A stretch of DNA of 64,000 bases from Rhopalosiphum padi (Eukaryota > Arthropoda > Insecta > Hemiptera > Aphididae), in assembly GCF_020882245.1 (NCBI RefSeq), contig NC_083598.1, forward strand, positions 31,099,858 through 31,163,857. Direction: 5' to 3'. Shown here piece by piece: positions 50,592-63,499 of this stretch. Each line of letters starts with the position of its first letter. The first letter of the stretch is position 1. The position numbers and the translations under genes are program-made. Under the pieces are notes generated by a model that saw only the letters and a program-made list of their open reading frames with translations, did no database searches and had not been told where the DNA came from.

Positions 50592-53500
50592 TATATTATA
50601 TTGTATTTAAATTGTTTTGTAATCTAATTACAGTATTACTAACATTTATAGAATTCAGATAAACATAATTTATGTTTTGTTGGACATTTAAATTTAATAT
50701 AAATATAATATTGACATTTTATCACAAAATAATTTTGAAACTATTGACTTAAGTTAAGATTTACCATGTTTTTTTTTTTATATAATTTATTCAGTTTGTT
50801 TAAATATTATTTTGAGAAAGTATAATTCACACACTTGGATGGAAACTCTACAAACAGACTCTCTAAGTCTTAATTTTAAATTGTTGATTCAAATTTATAT
50901 TGCTTTCTGATGTATGATTAACATTTATTTGTTGTAGTAAACTAGTATTTATTAAGCCAAATTTACTTTTAACCAATTGAATTGTTTATGGTATATTTAA
51001 ATTCTGAGGAGTAAGGAGAGCGTTGGAATAAAAATTTTTTTGAAAATGACTGTTAATAACTAAAGTATTATGGTTGAATAATAAATACTATTTAAAAAAA
51101 ACTATTTTATTAGTGATTACTTTTATTTTCTATAGGTCAAAGGTATTGCACTGTCTGTATAACCAAACCGAACAGATAACAAGTATTTGTATTAAGTCCC
51201 AGTGATGGCCCAAACAATTTTTATTTATGGGACATTAAAAGTTTTTCAAATCACCTACTTCTGAAATACTAATATTGAAATGTAATTACATTTGCAAATC
51301 ATTAGGTTCAAGACCAAAGAAAATGAGAAATAATTAATAATAATAACTCTAATACACACGTTTTTTTGATAATATATAAAATGTATTTAGTTTAATAAAT
51401 GGTTAGATCATTAAATACTGTATACATAACACTGTCAAATAAATTATGCAATCATAATTCTTATTACAATTGTTTTGTTAAAAATTAGATTTTGCTATTT
51501 TTATATTCTCATTTGAACATAAAATTGCATTTAGTCGTTGGAGATATACTATACATGATAATATATACCTACTACATAGTGTTCAAATTTGAAGTTAAAT
51601 GTATTTTGTTTTGATAAGGATAAAAAATAACTTTTATGTATAAATGTGTTTCAATTAATTTATAAGGTAATGGGTGAATATTATTTTTGCTTTTTTTTTT
51701 ATCTTTTTTTTTTTTACCTATAAATGCCTTTTTTCAATTTTTTTTGGCGTTTTATTAATTTATCATTATTATTTATAGTAAAAATCAAGGAAATCGTATG
51801 AAAACGTTATGTTATGTTTGAAATTTCTTTTATATGTACCTACTTATCGATGGAGTGTGTTCTTGATGAGCAAATTTAAGATTGTTCGTCATTTCGTCAG
51901 TATATGCTTTTTTTTTTATTCTAAATACTTTTTAATTGTTTATATTGTCTTAAAATCGGTATCCTAATGATCAGGGTCGATGCTACAGAGGGGCAAGGGT
52001 GGGAAAGTGCCCCTCTATTTCCCCCCTATAATTTTATGTTAAAAATATGTAGGTAAATAAATAAATAAATTGTAAATCATTATTATTTATTAATATATAA
52101 AATAGTATTAATTACTTTAAAAAGTTTTTACTGTTTTTAGACTTGTGTTATATTATTTTAAGTTTGACTGTTATATTCAAATTGAATATGCTTTTTTCGC
52201 ACATTTAGAAATAAAAATACTCAATAAAGTTAATACTAATTGCACGCATTCTAAAATCTCATACATTGAAAAATAGAAAGTTATATATTGTTATATGCAA
52301 ATAAAAGAAAACGGAGGAAATTTGAAGTTTTAATGTAGTACATTTGTGATAATAATATATTAGGACGGTTGGTATATTTTTTGATTAGGTATTTATTTAG
52401 AAATATAACATATTATACCCAAAATATTTTTAGAAATACTTATCTAAAAATATGCTATAAACAAATTATTAATGGGTAATCGAGTAGCCATACATAAATG
52501 CAACACCAGAAAAAAATTTGGTGGTCCGGTTTGGCCCCCCCTCTACAATAAAAATTTTCTTGCGACGCCAATGCTAATGATAAAAAAACAAATCTCACCT
52601 TTAAACATCCACTCTATAACTATAAGTACCTACTTATTTAATTATAATTATAAATTATTCATTTAGCAATTTAGCATAGTAGTAGATTAGTACTATTTAG
52701 TAGGTATATTATACATTTATACTTTGATGACTTAGCCACAACGCTGCGTTATAGTTTTTTTTGACTATATATTTTGACGTCATTAAAAAAAAAAAACTCT
52801 TAGGCCTATTAATAAGTAAACAAAATAAAATTATTAAGTAGGACTATAGACTGAACAATTATAACAAATCATTATAAATTTTAATAATATTAATAATTTT
52901 AATATCTATTAGATAAATTTTAAATAAAAAAAAATGTATCGAAAATTGTTAAATTATGTGTTCGATGTATGCCCACTGCCCAATATAACATGTACTTTTA
53001 TTTTTATATAGGTAGGCTATATTTGATCATGTATATAATAAGTTAATGGTGCATGGACAACATCCAATTGAACAAGACAATAGTAAAATAACCATTGCAG
53101 CAGTATCTAACAGCGATAAACAGTTGATAAGTTGTTAATTTTTGAACCTATTTAGTTTTCTTTTCTATATGTTCAAATTAATCTTTTCGAGGTCATGGCC
53201 AGGCTTTTTTAGTTATTAAATTAGAAGAAAAATAAGATTCCAAGCAAGGCGATATCATCGAGCACGATTAGTTCAAGGTGGTTAGATTTGCGTTTTATTA
53301 TACTTTTGTTATTAATAAACTCGCACTTTTTATACAACAATCATGTTAACATTTTTGCCACAGAATCTTAGTCATACAATTATACAAAAACTACTATCGA
53401 TTATTTAATATTCAAAGTATTACAATAAATACTAAAAAGAAACAACGAAACCCAGCGTACAAAAGTATTGCGTTATGGCAGAGATTTTTGATGAAAAATT

Positions 53501-56360
53501 TATGATTTAATTTTGTCTTATAAAGAAACATTATATTTTATTTAAATAAACAAAACGTGTTCCCTTATGTGGCTATATGCCTATTATATGATTATAATTT
53601 AATAAAATATTTTAAAACTTCACATTGTATACTCGACATTTGTATTGCAGACTGCAGTTATTTTAATTTAGAGAACATCGATTTATTCAAATTTAAATCA
53701 TTATAATTTTCTTATTATTTATTTATAGAATTTGACGACCGGTCAATTGGCGGCCATCGTCAATGGCCACAACATGTGTATCTACTTAATATAATAATAT
53801 ATATTATTTATTCTAAACACTGTAGGAGAAATTTAAATATGTAGGCAATAAGCTATAATATAAAGATATACCTACGTTCTACATCGTTTGTGTATTATGT
53901 TTGTGTGTTAAGTTGAACTTGAGGTAAATTATTTAATATTGAAACAAATAGCTTTTAAGTAAATTTTTATTTAGGTCTAAGAATTCTGACTATTTAATAT
54001 GGACATTTAGACATAATGTCAAGTTGTATAGACTACAGAGTCATGTATAAATATGGATTTCCATTTTCCACACTGTTACAAACTTCTCGATGTTGCATTT
54101 ACTATTTGTCCATAAGTGGTGTGACTTTTTGTTTTTCTTATAGTATTACGCAACTGAGGTGGGAATCATATGTATATTATGTAGTGCGACGTGTAAAAGG
54201 CCGAAAGGCCGTTTTCGTAGTGAGAAGGCTATGGGATATGAATGTATTCGTGTAATACCTTCGACATAGTACGTATATCACAAGAACGATTTTTAAATTT
54301 TCAATAATTTTCAAATAAAGAGATACCTATAATATATAGGTACTTATATAAAATATAAAATCGTATTATTGTTGCATTAATGCATTACAGTCACGTTTTC
54401 AAAAACAAACGGTCGTACATGATACACAATATGATAATGACATACGTACATATGATATCTATGAAATTATTTAGATAATATCAATTTTGTTATAGTGTAG
54501 GTATATACGTAAATCGGCTTTTACATACATATCACCATATACGTTGCTATATTGTACAAAAACATCTCGTTTATAATAGACGCAGGTATACCTACTATAG
54601 CTATATAATTTAGCCTGTATAGGAATAATTCAAAAATGTCATACGATATTACGATATACGAATATAATATAGACATATAGACCATATAGTTACAATTTAC
54701 AAAATATATTTGAACGAACTTATTCTTTCTGCGTGTTTGTGATGTACAATTTATCATGTTTGTGAATTGCATATAGTGACCTAGACGAAAATTATACAAA
54801 CGAACGAAAGTCAATCGTATGATACGATAAGTTTTTATGTACTGAAATACTGAATATCAAATTGGAAATTTATGCTGAAAATGTATTATATTTTTGAATA
54901 TACGAACCATACCTAATATTTGTATGTCATAAAATATATAACGCAGTGGCGCTGAGTTCAGTTTAAAAAGGTGATAAAATTGTATTGGTTCTTCAAAAAC
55001 CAAGTGTTTAAAATTTAAATATAAATTATTCAGGTGACAGGCAATGATACGAAAGCACAGCTAGAGTTGCTATACTAAATTAAACTGCATTAATATTTAT
55101 TTTGGAATAATATTCTGAATGGATCGATTAATGTATTGGTTTTACAGTGACGTGTTTTTTTTTATCTGCGTGATCTCACCTTTCAGAGTAGTAAAAAAGC
55201 TTCAACTTTAAAGGTTCGGGTTACTAGTCTTTTACTCTCTTAGTAGATATTTAAATTGTTTGCTATAAATATTTTTATTAGTGACTTCTATAGTTCTATA
55301 CATGATAATATTCAAAATATTTTGACTTTTTTACGTTAGGAACACGGTAATTTAAAATGTTTGAAATATTTTAATTAATTTCTTTTAATGGATAACAAAG
55401 TTATTGATTTCAAATAAAAATGTAATGTAAAAAGTATTTAGCCCCCCCTCCCCCCGAGAATAAATCCTGGCTAATCTGCCTGTTCAGAATCGTTTTTCGT
55501 GTATAATGATAATGATAAATCATTAAATTCAAATTTAATAACACATAATTCGACATCTTAATGTACAACGTACAACAAAGAAATATTAATATATTATTCA
55601 CTTTTTCTTACACATTTTCTTTAAATAATAATGTTTATTAAATCGACAAACAAACCTTCGCGCACGGTCTTATAGTGATCGAAGATCGATTGACTAATGA
55701 GTATACATTTTAGTATAACTTATATAGGTACTTGTGCCGACTTAGGTATTGTCGTGAATTATTATATTTTAACTTCGTTCTCATTTTAGATGCTATTTTA
55801 TCATAATGGTAGTTTTATTGTATCATATATTTTAGTGTTTTCAATTGTACTTGATACCTAGTGCATAGGTATTTTTATGTAAGAGTGCATATTCCGTGGC
55901 TTTATTATTTCCCTACCTATTAATAATAATATTATTAATACGGCAGAAGACTTTTAGAGTTGTAATAAAATTTAAATATTCGTTTTACATCATAAAAATC
56001 CAGGAATAAATATACCTTTTATATTTTTTGATAATATACTAATATTTTAATTAATTATTAATTTTATCAATATTTTCTCCATCAATGTTTTTATTTCATT
56101 TAACATACAACTAAAATTGTTGGATTTAGATTTATTTTTAAATTTTATAATAATAATATATTAATATGGTTGTTGACGACACAATTTTGTTCATTTTCAC
56201 AAGTTTTCATAGAAGTGCTTAAGGATTACCAATTAAATTAATTTCCCGTTTATAAATTGTATTTGTAGATAGATTACTATTTTAATTTTTAAAGTGCATA
56301 TTTGGTAACTTTTTAGAATAACAAGTCTTTTGCTCTAAATTTATTAATATTAAAGTTAGA
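50592..56360. other. intergenic region with transposon debris
   Basis: 5.8 kb of AT-rich DNA between NUAK and the next CpG-rich block. GC-rich transposon-like ends occur at 51972-52010 (CAGGGTCGATGCTACAGAGG) and 52520-52585, and at about 54946 (CAGTGGCGCTGAGTTCAG) and 55441-55485 (C-rich run with CCTGGCTAATCTGCCTG). No exon with coding character was seen. Confidence 0.5.
51972..52585. mobile_element. degenerate transposon, boundaries uncertain
   Basis: The left end CAGGGTCGATGCTACAGAGG then GGGCAAGGGTGGG. The right end on the - strand reads TAGCATTGGCGTCGCAAG then GTAGAGGGGGGGCC. Both have the G-rich subterminal tract common in hAT-like insect elements. The left end shares CAGGGTCGA with the sequence at 10703. 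No target duplication found. Confidence 0.35.
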
Positions 56361-56369
56361 CGTACCTAA

Positions 56370-56870
56370 ATGGCTAAATGCTCGCGAGAAAATCGTCGAG
56401 GGGCGGACCGCCAGATTACGGTTGTTGTCTGCGGATGGATACGATTGGCCCCGACAGGCAACCCGGCGCTTCCACGACGTTTCCGCCGTCGACAAGATCA
56501 GTCGCAACGTGTTCGCTGTAACGTTCGGTCGTCCGTTTCGAGTGTATGTGTGTGTGCAGGTTCAGACGACGGTGATATTTTATAGTCGTTTTGTTTATAG
56601 TTTTCACGATCGTTATTATTTATTTATTTTTTTAATAAAAGAGTTTAATTTCGTGAAACGCATGGCGAATTTTCACCGTTCACTGCTGCCACATCGTCTC
56701 GTAATAGTCACCGAAAAATGTCACAGACTTCGTGGAGAAGATTGATTGACAGTTAATCTAACACACACGTATATAATATAATATATTATATATTTATATA
56801 TACCTATCGACAACGATATCATATCTCATTGAAGAGGGCTCATATAATAGTTAATTAAAGATGTAAGCAC
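56370..56870 (+). promoter_or_regulatory. CpG-rich region, probable promoter and 5' exon of the Ras-like gene
   Basis: CpG-rich from about 56380 to 56740. A GATCAGTCGCAACG sequence near 56493 resembles an arthropod initiator. AAAGAT|GTAAGCAC near 56862 could be the splice donor leading to the coding exon at 59750. Short open frames on both strands have no recognisable domain. The promoter role and exon link are inference from position. Confidence 0.35.
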
Positions 56871-56920
56871 TTTAATTTAAATAATATTAATATGTATAAT
56901 ATAATATGATATTATACATA

Positions 56921-57428
56921 TAGTAGACGCCGCTTATAAGACTCACTTTGGAACCAAAACAAAGTAATAAGTTTTATAACCGACTAAATCTTATAGACGA
57001 AGTGGGGAAAAAAAATTTTAATTACATATTTATGAATTTTATTTTACTACATTTTTTGCTTTAATTTTAATCTACTTTAATAATATACATTACATACCTA
57101 TTACATACGATAATAAATTGCGAAAAATGTGAAATGCGATAAAATTTGTTGTACATACACACATTTTAAAGCATGAATCGAAACCAGAAATAACCCAAAT
57201 AAATATGTAATTTTTGAAAATCAATTTATTTCTAAATTTGAACTAAATTTTTTTATTTTTTACTATTTTTTTTTTTTACGAAATTTGAGTTTTATAAACG
57301 AAGTAGTGAATCTTATAACCGAATTTTTATAATGTATTTGGATACGTCCGGACCGTTCCAGACGATTTTGAGTCTAATAAGCGACTGAACCTTATATCAT
57401 CCGCGAGTCTTATAAGCGGTGTCCACTG
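56921..57428. mobile_element. 508-bp TA-flanked inverted-repeat element (pogo-like)
   Basis: Left end TAGTAGACGCCGCTTATAAG then ACTC; the right end on the - strand is CAGTGGACACCGCTTATAAG then ACTC. TA lies outside each end. Internal near-copies of CTTATAACCGA/CTTATAGACGAA recur at both sides, a subterminal-repeat pattern. No transposase frame, so it is a non-autonomous Tc1/mariner-pogo-type element. Confidence 0.78.
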
Positions 57429-57919
57429 TATATTACATTGCTTGAATTGGGGAAAAAAAGTGCAAAAGTGTAAAAAGATTATGCGTATTTGAATATTTAA
57501 AATTTAATTGTCTTATATTGATTAAGATGTAATAAGAAGGGCTACGCATAAAATACTTTTTTTAATAGAAGGACTATGTCCCATCACACCCTTCTTCAAT
57601 TCAAGCAAATATTATAAATATATATTTTTATAATATTTTCATTTAGATAAAGGGTATGACATTTTTAAGTATTATTATCATATAAAATATAATTCATTTT
57701 CACATAATATTGTCTTGTATATGATATAATGATGTATTACCCACATCTTATAAAAAAATATTTCAGACTAAACTAATTTTTTTTGTTTTTTGAATACAAT
57801 ATTTTTCAAACATTGTAGTTCGAAATCAGTATAAAATTTAATAGATATTTTACTATGTATTTTATCATAATATACTGGTTTTTATTTATTTTTTAAATTA
57901 TGACATATATATTTATTGT

Positions 57920-58081
57920 CATAGGCATGCGCAGAATATTTTTGCTGGGGGTGCACAATACTAAAAAACAGATTTAACATTTTTTTAATTTATGAAATAT
58001 TATTTAACTCTGTACCTGAACACTTACCTAAGCTGAACTCACTGGAAGTTGCATACTCTACACACCCCTCGTATGCACGTC
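57920..58081. mobile_element. 162-bp insertion flanked by a 14-bp direct repeat
   Basis: The perfect repeat TATATATTTATTGT occurs at 57906-57919 and 58082-58095. Between them the sequence runs from CATAGGCATGCGCAG with a GCTGGGGGTGCACA tract to CACCCCTCGTATGCACGTC. On the - strand the right end reads GACGTGCATACGAGGGGTG, loosely inverted to the left end. A 14-bp duplication is more typical of target-primed insertions than of DNA transposons, though an AT-rich repeat may be partly coincidental. Confidence 0.55.
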
Positions 58082-59749
58082 TATATATTTATTGTTTTAT
58101 AATTGGAAATAGACTACTTTTTTAATGTTACAATGAGCGGTGTACTTATTTTGGATCGTATATTTTGCAGGGTATACCTTGCTATTTTACTCTTTAACTA
58201 GGTACTATGGGTATAAGTTATTTAGTTATAAACTCAAAACTCAATAGATGGTTATTAATAAATAAAACTATTCAATATTTAATGTTTTAAAAAAAGTATT
58301 TCGCTTCTGAAAGAAGTATACAATTAAAAATATACCTATAGCTTTCATTAAAAATTAAAAATTAAATATTACTAATTACTATTATTCCTATAATAAGAAA
58401 ATAGTATAAATAACGTACTTTAAAGGGTATGCAATTTTTTTCTCAAAAAACAAAATTGACCTATTAAATTAGTATACCTATATAAGCTGAATTGATTCTC
58501 TGATTGTAATAAATGTACATATATCTATGATAATCATGTTATGCCTATATTGTTAGTTACATATTGATCAAAATAAATTTAATTTCAACGAAGTGAGATA
58601 CATACAATTGCAGGTGCCAGGTTTTACTGTAATATGATAGGTAAATAGGTACCTACCTATTTATACATTTAAATTATTAAAAAAAAAATAATTATTTACC
58701 TAATACCTATGTAACTAAAAACAATCACACATTTTAAATGTATAATATAATATAATACATTACTTTGTTATTAAATTAATTTTAATTTAGTTTTGAATTT
58801 ATGTCTTTAATGAAACTTAATATTGTTATAAAACAATTACTTGGATTTAATATTATATATTATAGTATGTAATAATTTAATATGGCCCACTTCAAAATAA
58901 AAAAATTGATCAGTTATGTAATGCTTTGGTGATTTGAAAAAAGTTTACTATGAATGATTAATCATTTTTAGATTTTTCCATAGAGAAACTAACCTTATGA
59001 TTAATTGTATAATATGTTATGTCACTATTTATTCGTATAACATATTATTAAGTATCCATTAATCGTTTAAATTTGATTTGACGTTGTAGGTATTCGGGGT
59101 ATTCTGTTTTAAAATCATTAGATTTACTTAATATTTTTATTGAATTTATTATAATATCGGATGAACTAGATATCTAAGTGAGAGGTCAATAATAGTATCT
59201 TAAAACCGATATATTATTTAAAAATATATATGATTGTTTTTAATTTGTATTTATATTTAATAATATTTTTAAATATTATATTATACATTATTTGAATAAG
59301 CTTAATAATGTATGCAAGTAATAACTTTATACATTTAAAATATTAAAATATTTCTAATATTTAAATTACTTAGTGCTCATTTGTTAATATTTAAAAATAA
59401 TATATATGTATTAAACACGCAAATATACTATAATTGTATGTAAAGGGAATTGTAACTTTGATGCGGTAATAGCAGTTTAACTAATAATTTAAACTGTACC
59501 TACAATTTTAAATATGTTATTAGTTATTACTAATATTACTTACTTATTAGTTATTTTATAATTTATTATAAATATGATAATTAGACTTGTATTTGATAAT
59601 GAATTATTATGATAAATATATGTTTATTATTTAAGTACAATTAGTAAATCTTATGCACTTTATAATCTATATTTAATTTTTTTTTTAAGAATATATTACA
59701 TTAGTTAAGAATTAGGGAAAATAATAATCTTTTTTCTTTTATGTTTCAG

Positions 59750-59837
59750 TTAAACTATTCTTTCATTGACATAAATATGACGAATATTGGACGTATCCGG
59801 ACTGTAGTATTGGGGAGTTCTCGTGTTGGGAAATCTG
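59750..59837 (+). CDS. N-terminal exon of a Ras-family small GTPase (incomplete)
   Basis: The acceptor TTTATGTTTCAG ends at 59749 and the donor GTAAGATA starts at 59838. From the ATG at 59777 the exon encodes MTNIGRIRTVVLGSSRVGKS, ending in phase 1. A beta-strand plus P-loop GSSRVGKS (G1, GxxxxGKS) right at the N-terminus identifies a Ras-superfamily GTPase. Starting the P-loop at residue 13 with RTVVLG favours a Ras/RERG/RASL-type protein over Rab or Arf, but one exon cannot settle this. The frame is also open from the acceptor (LNYSFIDIN before the Met), so the exon could be internal. No later exon was found up to 64000, so the next intron is at least 4.1 kb. Confidence 0.6.
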
Positions 59838-62800
59838 GTAAGATATTTGAATTTAACTTAATTATAAATTCGTAAAATAATGAAAATTAAAAGATATTTA
59901 GTATTTAAGTATATCAAAAGTTGATTTAAAGTACAAGTATTAGTCATAGGATTATTGTCTATTAGGACTACTAAAAATATTTAAATTTTTGTATATGTAC
60001 AGTGTTCATTATATTATGTTTTTAATTTGTGAAGTTGTATGTTCAGTCATAACTTTATTAAATCAATAATAGTAAACTTTTGATGGATTTCCAGATAACT
60101 GTTTATTTAAAAAAAAATCACTTTACTAAATAAGTATTGGTCCTTACAAAAAAGGTATAATATAAAATATTATTTCGTATTTTCGTATAATATATAAAAA
60201 TATACAATATAGTAGGTATAATATAAATAGTCGTTATCAATTATCACAAAATAGTCACGTATAGCCCGTATAGGTAGTGAGTAGAAAAATAAATGCAATA
60301 AAGTTAATCGTTAATGCAACTGTGTACTACCTATAATTATTATTAAAATATCCAAGTGTGAAATGTATTTCATTATAACTAATAGTTACTGCATCACTTG
60401 AATAACGTGTTAGTGCGCACTATACATATAAACAATTACCTATAGGCTATACGTCTATACTGTATAGACAAAGTCTAGACGTTTGGTTATAATTCTTAGT
60501 GCGCGCATATGTTTATACGTGCTGGAACCTAATATGGAAACAATGACGATACGTAATATTTCATCATATTTTGTGCTTATAAAATGGTAACGACCAACGG
60601 TAGTTTGTAATTTTGGTAGAGAAGACCGTAATAATGAAAATTGGAATTAGACATTGCAATGACCTGAATATTGCCGGTTATTAGTTATTACTATTATAGA
60701 AATATAAGTAGGGTTTTGATATTCATCGGAAATAATAAATTATTGAGTCAATCGATTAATATGTTGTGAAAATTGAAAATGTGCCGCAGTCAAATGAACT
60801 GCGTGACTATGGACAATTTGTATATTAGCATAGTGTGCAGTGTTTATTCCCTTGCGTACGAACACGTGTGTTTGCAATCAAATTATACGTCGTATTGCAT
60901 GCGTAGACATATGTACAGTGAATACTGAATAATGCGAAATGCAATTATTCTATTTCTATCGTCATGCCGCTGCACTTATAGGACAATATTGACGGTATAT
61001 TATTTTAAAATTTGCTCCATTTGGGCATATCATGTCAAACGAGATGTATTGATAGCTACTATCTATATCTATGCCTATCTTTCCTCAGAAAGTTAGGACG
61101 ACTTAATTATTATATGAGATATTGTGCACGGTATTCATACGGACATACTTTTCAGAATGCAATATTAAATTATTGTATGTCGTTCTCAAAGTTTGCATAA
61201 TTTATCTTATTAATCACATTTGTTCAGGTTTAAAATTGTGTTTGTAAATGTTGTACAATAGATAAAATATATTATTATAATACTAAATTGTTAAATATAT
61301 AATAATTGCACTTGTAAGAAATCTGGACTTTTATATGAGTTAATATTATATAGCATAATATAAACTATAAACCATGGTTAAGTCTGTAGTTAGTATAGTG
61401 AGTATTAAAGCTCAAGAGTTGTTGTAAAATTGAACTATTAAGTTTAGGTTATACCTATATAACGTTAAAACAATTATAGGGACGTCCAAATGTCTGACAC
61501 ATACTTATGTGGCATGTGATGCTATGCCAATTTCTTTTTTGACAACGGGCAGATTGCAAACCATAAAAAAAAGAGAGCGAGGTCAATGTTTTTACGTCGT
61601 GTTAGTATTTTTGTGCTAGGTACAGCATATGCAAAAACAAAATATTGGAGATGATAATTTATAAAATGATTTTTAACGACAAGAATACGTTTCATACGTT
61701 CCATAGTTTAACATTTAATTATTAGTATTTAATATACATTAATATTACAACTTAAAAATTAAAAAATTGAATTGAATAATATTTTTGCTCAATTTAGTTT
61801 ATTTTAAAACATTACTATTGATTATATATATATACAGGATATACAGTTACTCAAGGATTTAGAGAGGAAAGTTGAATACGTGTACTTCAAGTACTTGTAA
61901 AAGCATTTGTGAATTGTGATTTAATATTAGATAATTTTAAGTTATTCATTTAATGATTACAGATTACCCATAATAAAGTTTGCAATTTATGACAACCGCT
62001 TTACTTAATTAGTGAAACTGGTTTCAATTCATAAAAATTAATATTAAATTGTATAACAAAAAAAAAATTAATGATTTATGCAAAATCAAATACAACTGCA
62101 TTTTTATACACGCGGTTAACTTCTTGGTAACGTTGTAAAATAAGTTTGTTCAATTAAAACCATGGTACATGGGTCGTGGATGTATATTATTGTATATTAT
62201 AGTGTATAATAACGTCTGACAGTTAGAGTACAGTACCTATAAACAATACGCATCAGCTATTACTCAATCGGTGACCTTAATGCTTATTAACAGTGTTATT
62301 ATATAAACGGGGAAAATATGGAGACGGAAACACAAGATTAGATTTTATTTTCGATTCGGAGATTTTTTGTGGAAATGAATAGCACGAAAAATACATTTAA
62401 TAGGTAGTTGATGTTATTAATAAATATAATAATATTATATCCTCGTCCGCCGCTAACAATAATATTATAATAATAATAGTGTCATCGAAAACCCACGCGG
62501 TATCATTCAAAACTTGCGATACCGGCAATTATTACGGTGTCTATAAAGTGCACGTGTCATATCGTACCTATATATACAGGTAATTAAAAAAAATATTATA
62601 TATATATATATATAGGTATATACAAAATACACTGCCCCGACATAATATTATAATACTGCAACGCACGATGAATGCGACGTCAATCAAATCGGCATCAGAT
62701 GACCGGCGCGCGTGCGAACACAACTGCACGTAGTTACCACACTCACTATGCATTATTAATACTTATTTAATAATCACAATCGTTGTCTGACCACCTACAT

Positions 62801-62827
62801 ATAATAATAATAATAATAATAATAATA
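62801..62827. repeat. (AAT)n microsatellite
   Basis: About nine ATA/AAT units. Confidence 0.85.
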
Positions 62828-63174
62828 TTGTTATTATTTATTACACACGTCAAATAGTCGGCTGGCTGGCAGCAAACACTATATCCGTGCGAGGCCGGCA
62901 CGCGTTTCAAACCGTCGGACACCTCCAGAGATCCATCTCGTCGGAGTTATCTCGTCCCGCAGTTGAAGCCGTGTCCCCGTCCGCCGTACCCATCGAGCTA
63001 TGATTCCGATTCGATCGCGATTTTAGTGCGTCTCGTCGTCGTCGAGAGGAAAAAGAACCGCGGTTTTTCCACGGGTACCTAATACGCATTCGTGTACCGC
63101 GGGAAACACGTTTACAGGTATTGTCAGACTATTAGGTAGGTTAGGTGACCCGTTGAGGCTATCGAAAATATAAT

Positions 63175-63303
63175 ATGGGTCAAATCATTATACGACGTGC
63201 TTATATACCTATAATTACGAGGCGCCTGCTGCAGAACGCCGCCGCCGCCGCAGAGCTGGTCGCCGTCGTGCCACAGAGTTCCGCGATACCGCGCGTTAGA
63301 TAA
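63175..63303 (+). CDS. 42-codon small ORF with an alanine run, doubtful
   Basis: The ATG at 63175 opens a frame beginning MGQIIIRRAYIPIITRRLLQ, followed by five alanines encoded by GCC/GCA repeats, and closes with TAA at 63301-63303. It sits in CpG-rich DNA where chance frames are common. No domain recognised. It might be a 5' UTR upstream ORF if the block is a promoter. Confidence 0.15.
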   Translation: MGQIIIRRAYIPIITRRLLQNAAAAAELVAVVPQSSAIPRVR

Positions 63304-63381
63304 CCCAATAATTACCGCGTTGATAGGAGGTTGTGAGAACCCGCCTCACCCCGCCCGTCGCGTCATCGTCGTCGATACCTT

Positions 63382-63384
<3 letters not shown>

Positions 63385-63412
<28 letters not shown>

Positions 63413-63499
63413 TACACGATATATATCGATGTATAATATATATATATATAGGTATAAGTATAAGTACAAGTATAATCTATATATATATATATACATAAT
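63385..63499. repeat. cluster of AT microsatellites
   Basis: Three (AT)n runs separated by short unique stretches, including ATCGATGTAT and a GTATAAGTATAAGTACAAGT imperfect hexamer repeat. Confidence 0.8.

Noticed and set aside
54946..55485. Possible transposon with CAGTGGCGCTGAG and C-rich ends
   Set aside because: Ends are only loosely inverted and flanking 8-mers do not match, so it is mentioned under the intergenic region but not called separately.
56422..56745. 107-codon + strand frame in the CpG-rich block
   Set aside because: Overlapping frames on both strands, no domain, no in-phase link to the Ras-like exon; probably 5' UTR.
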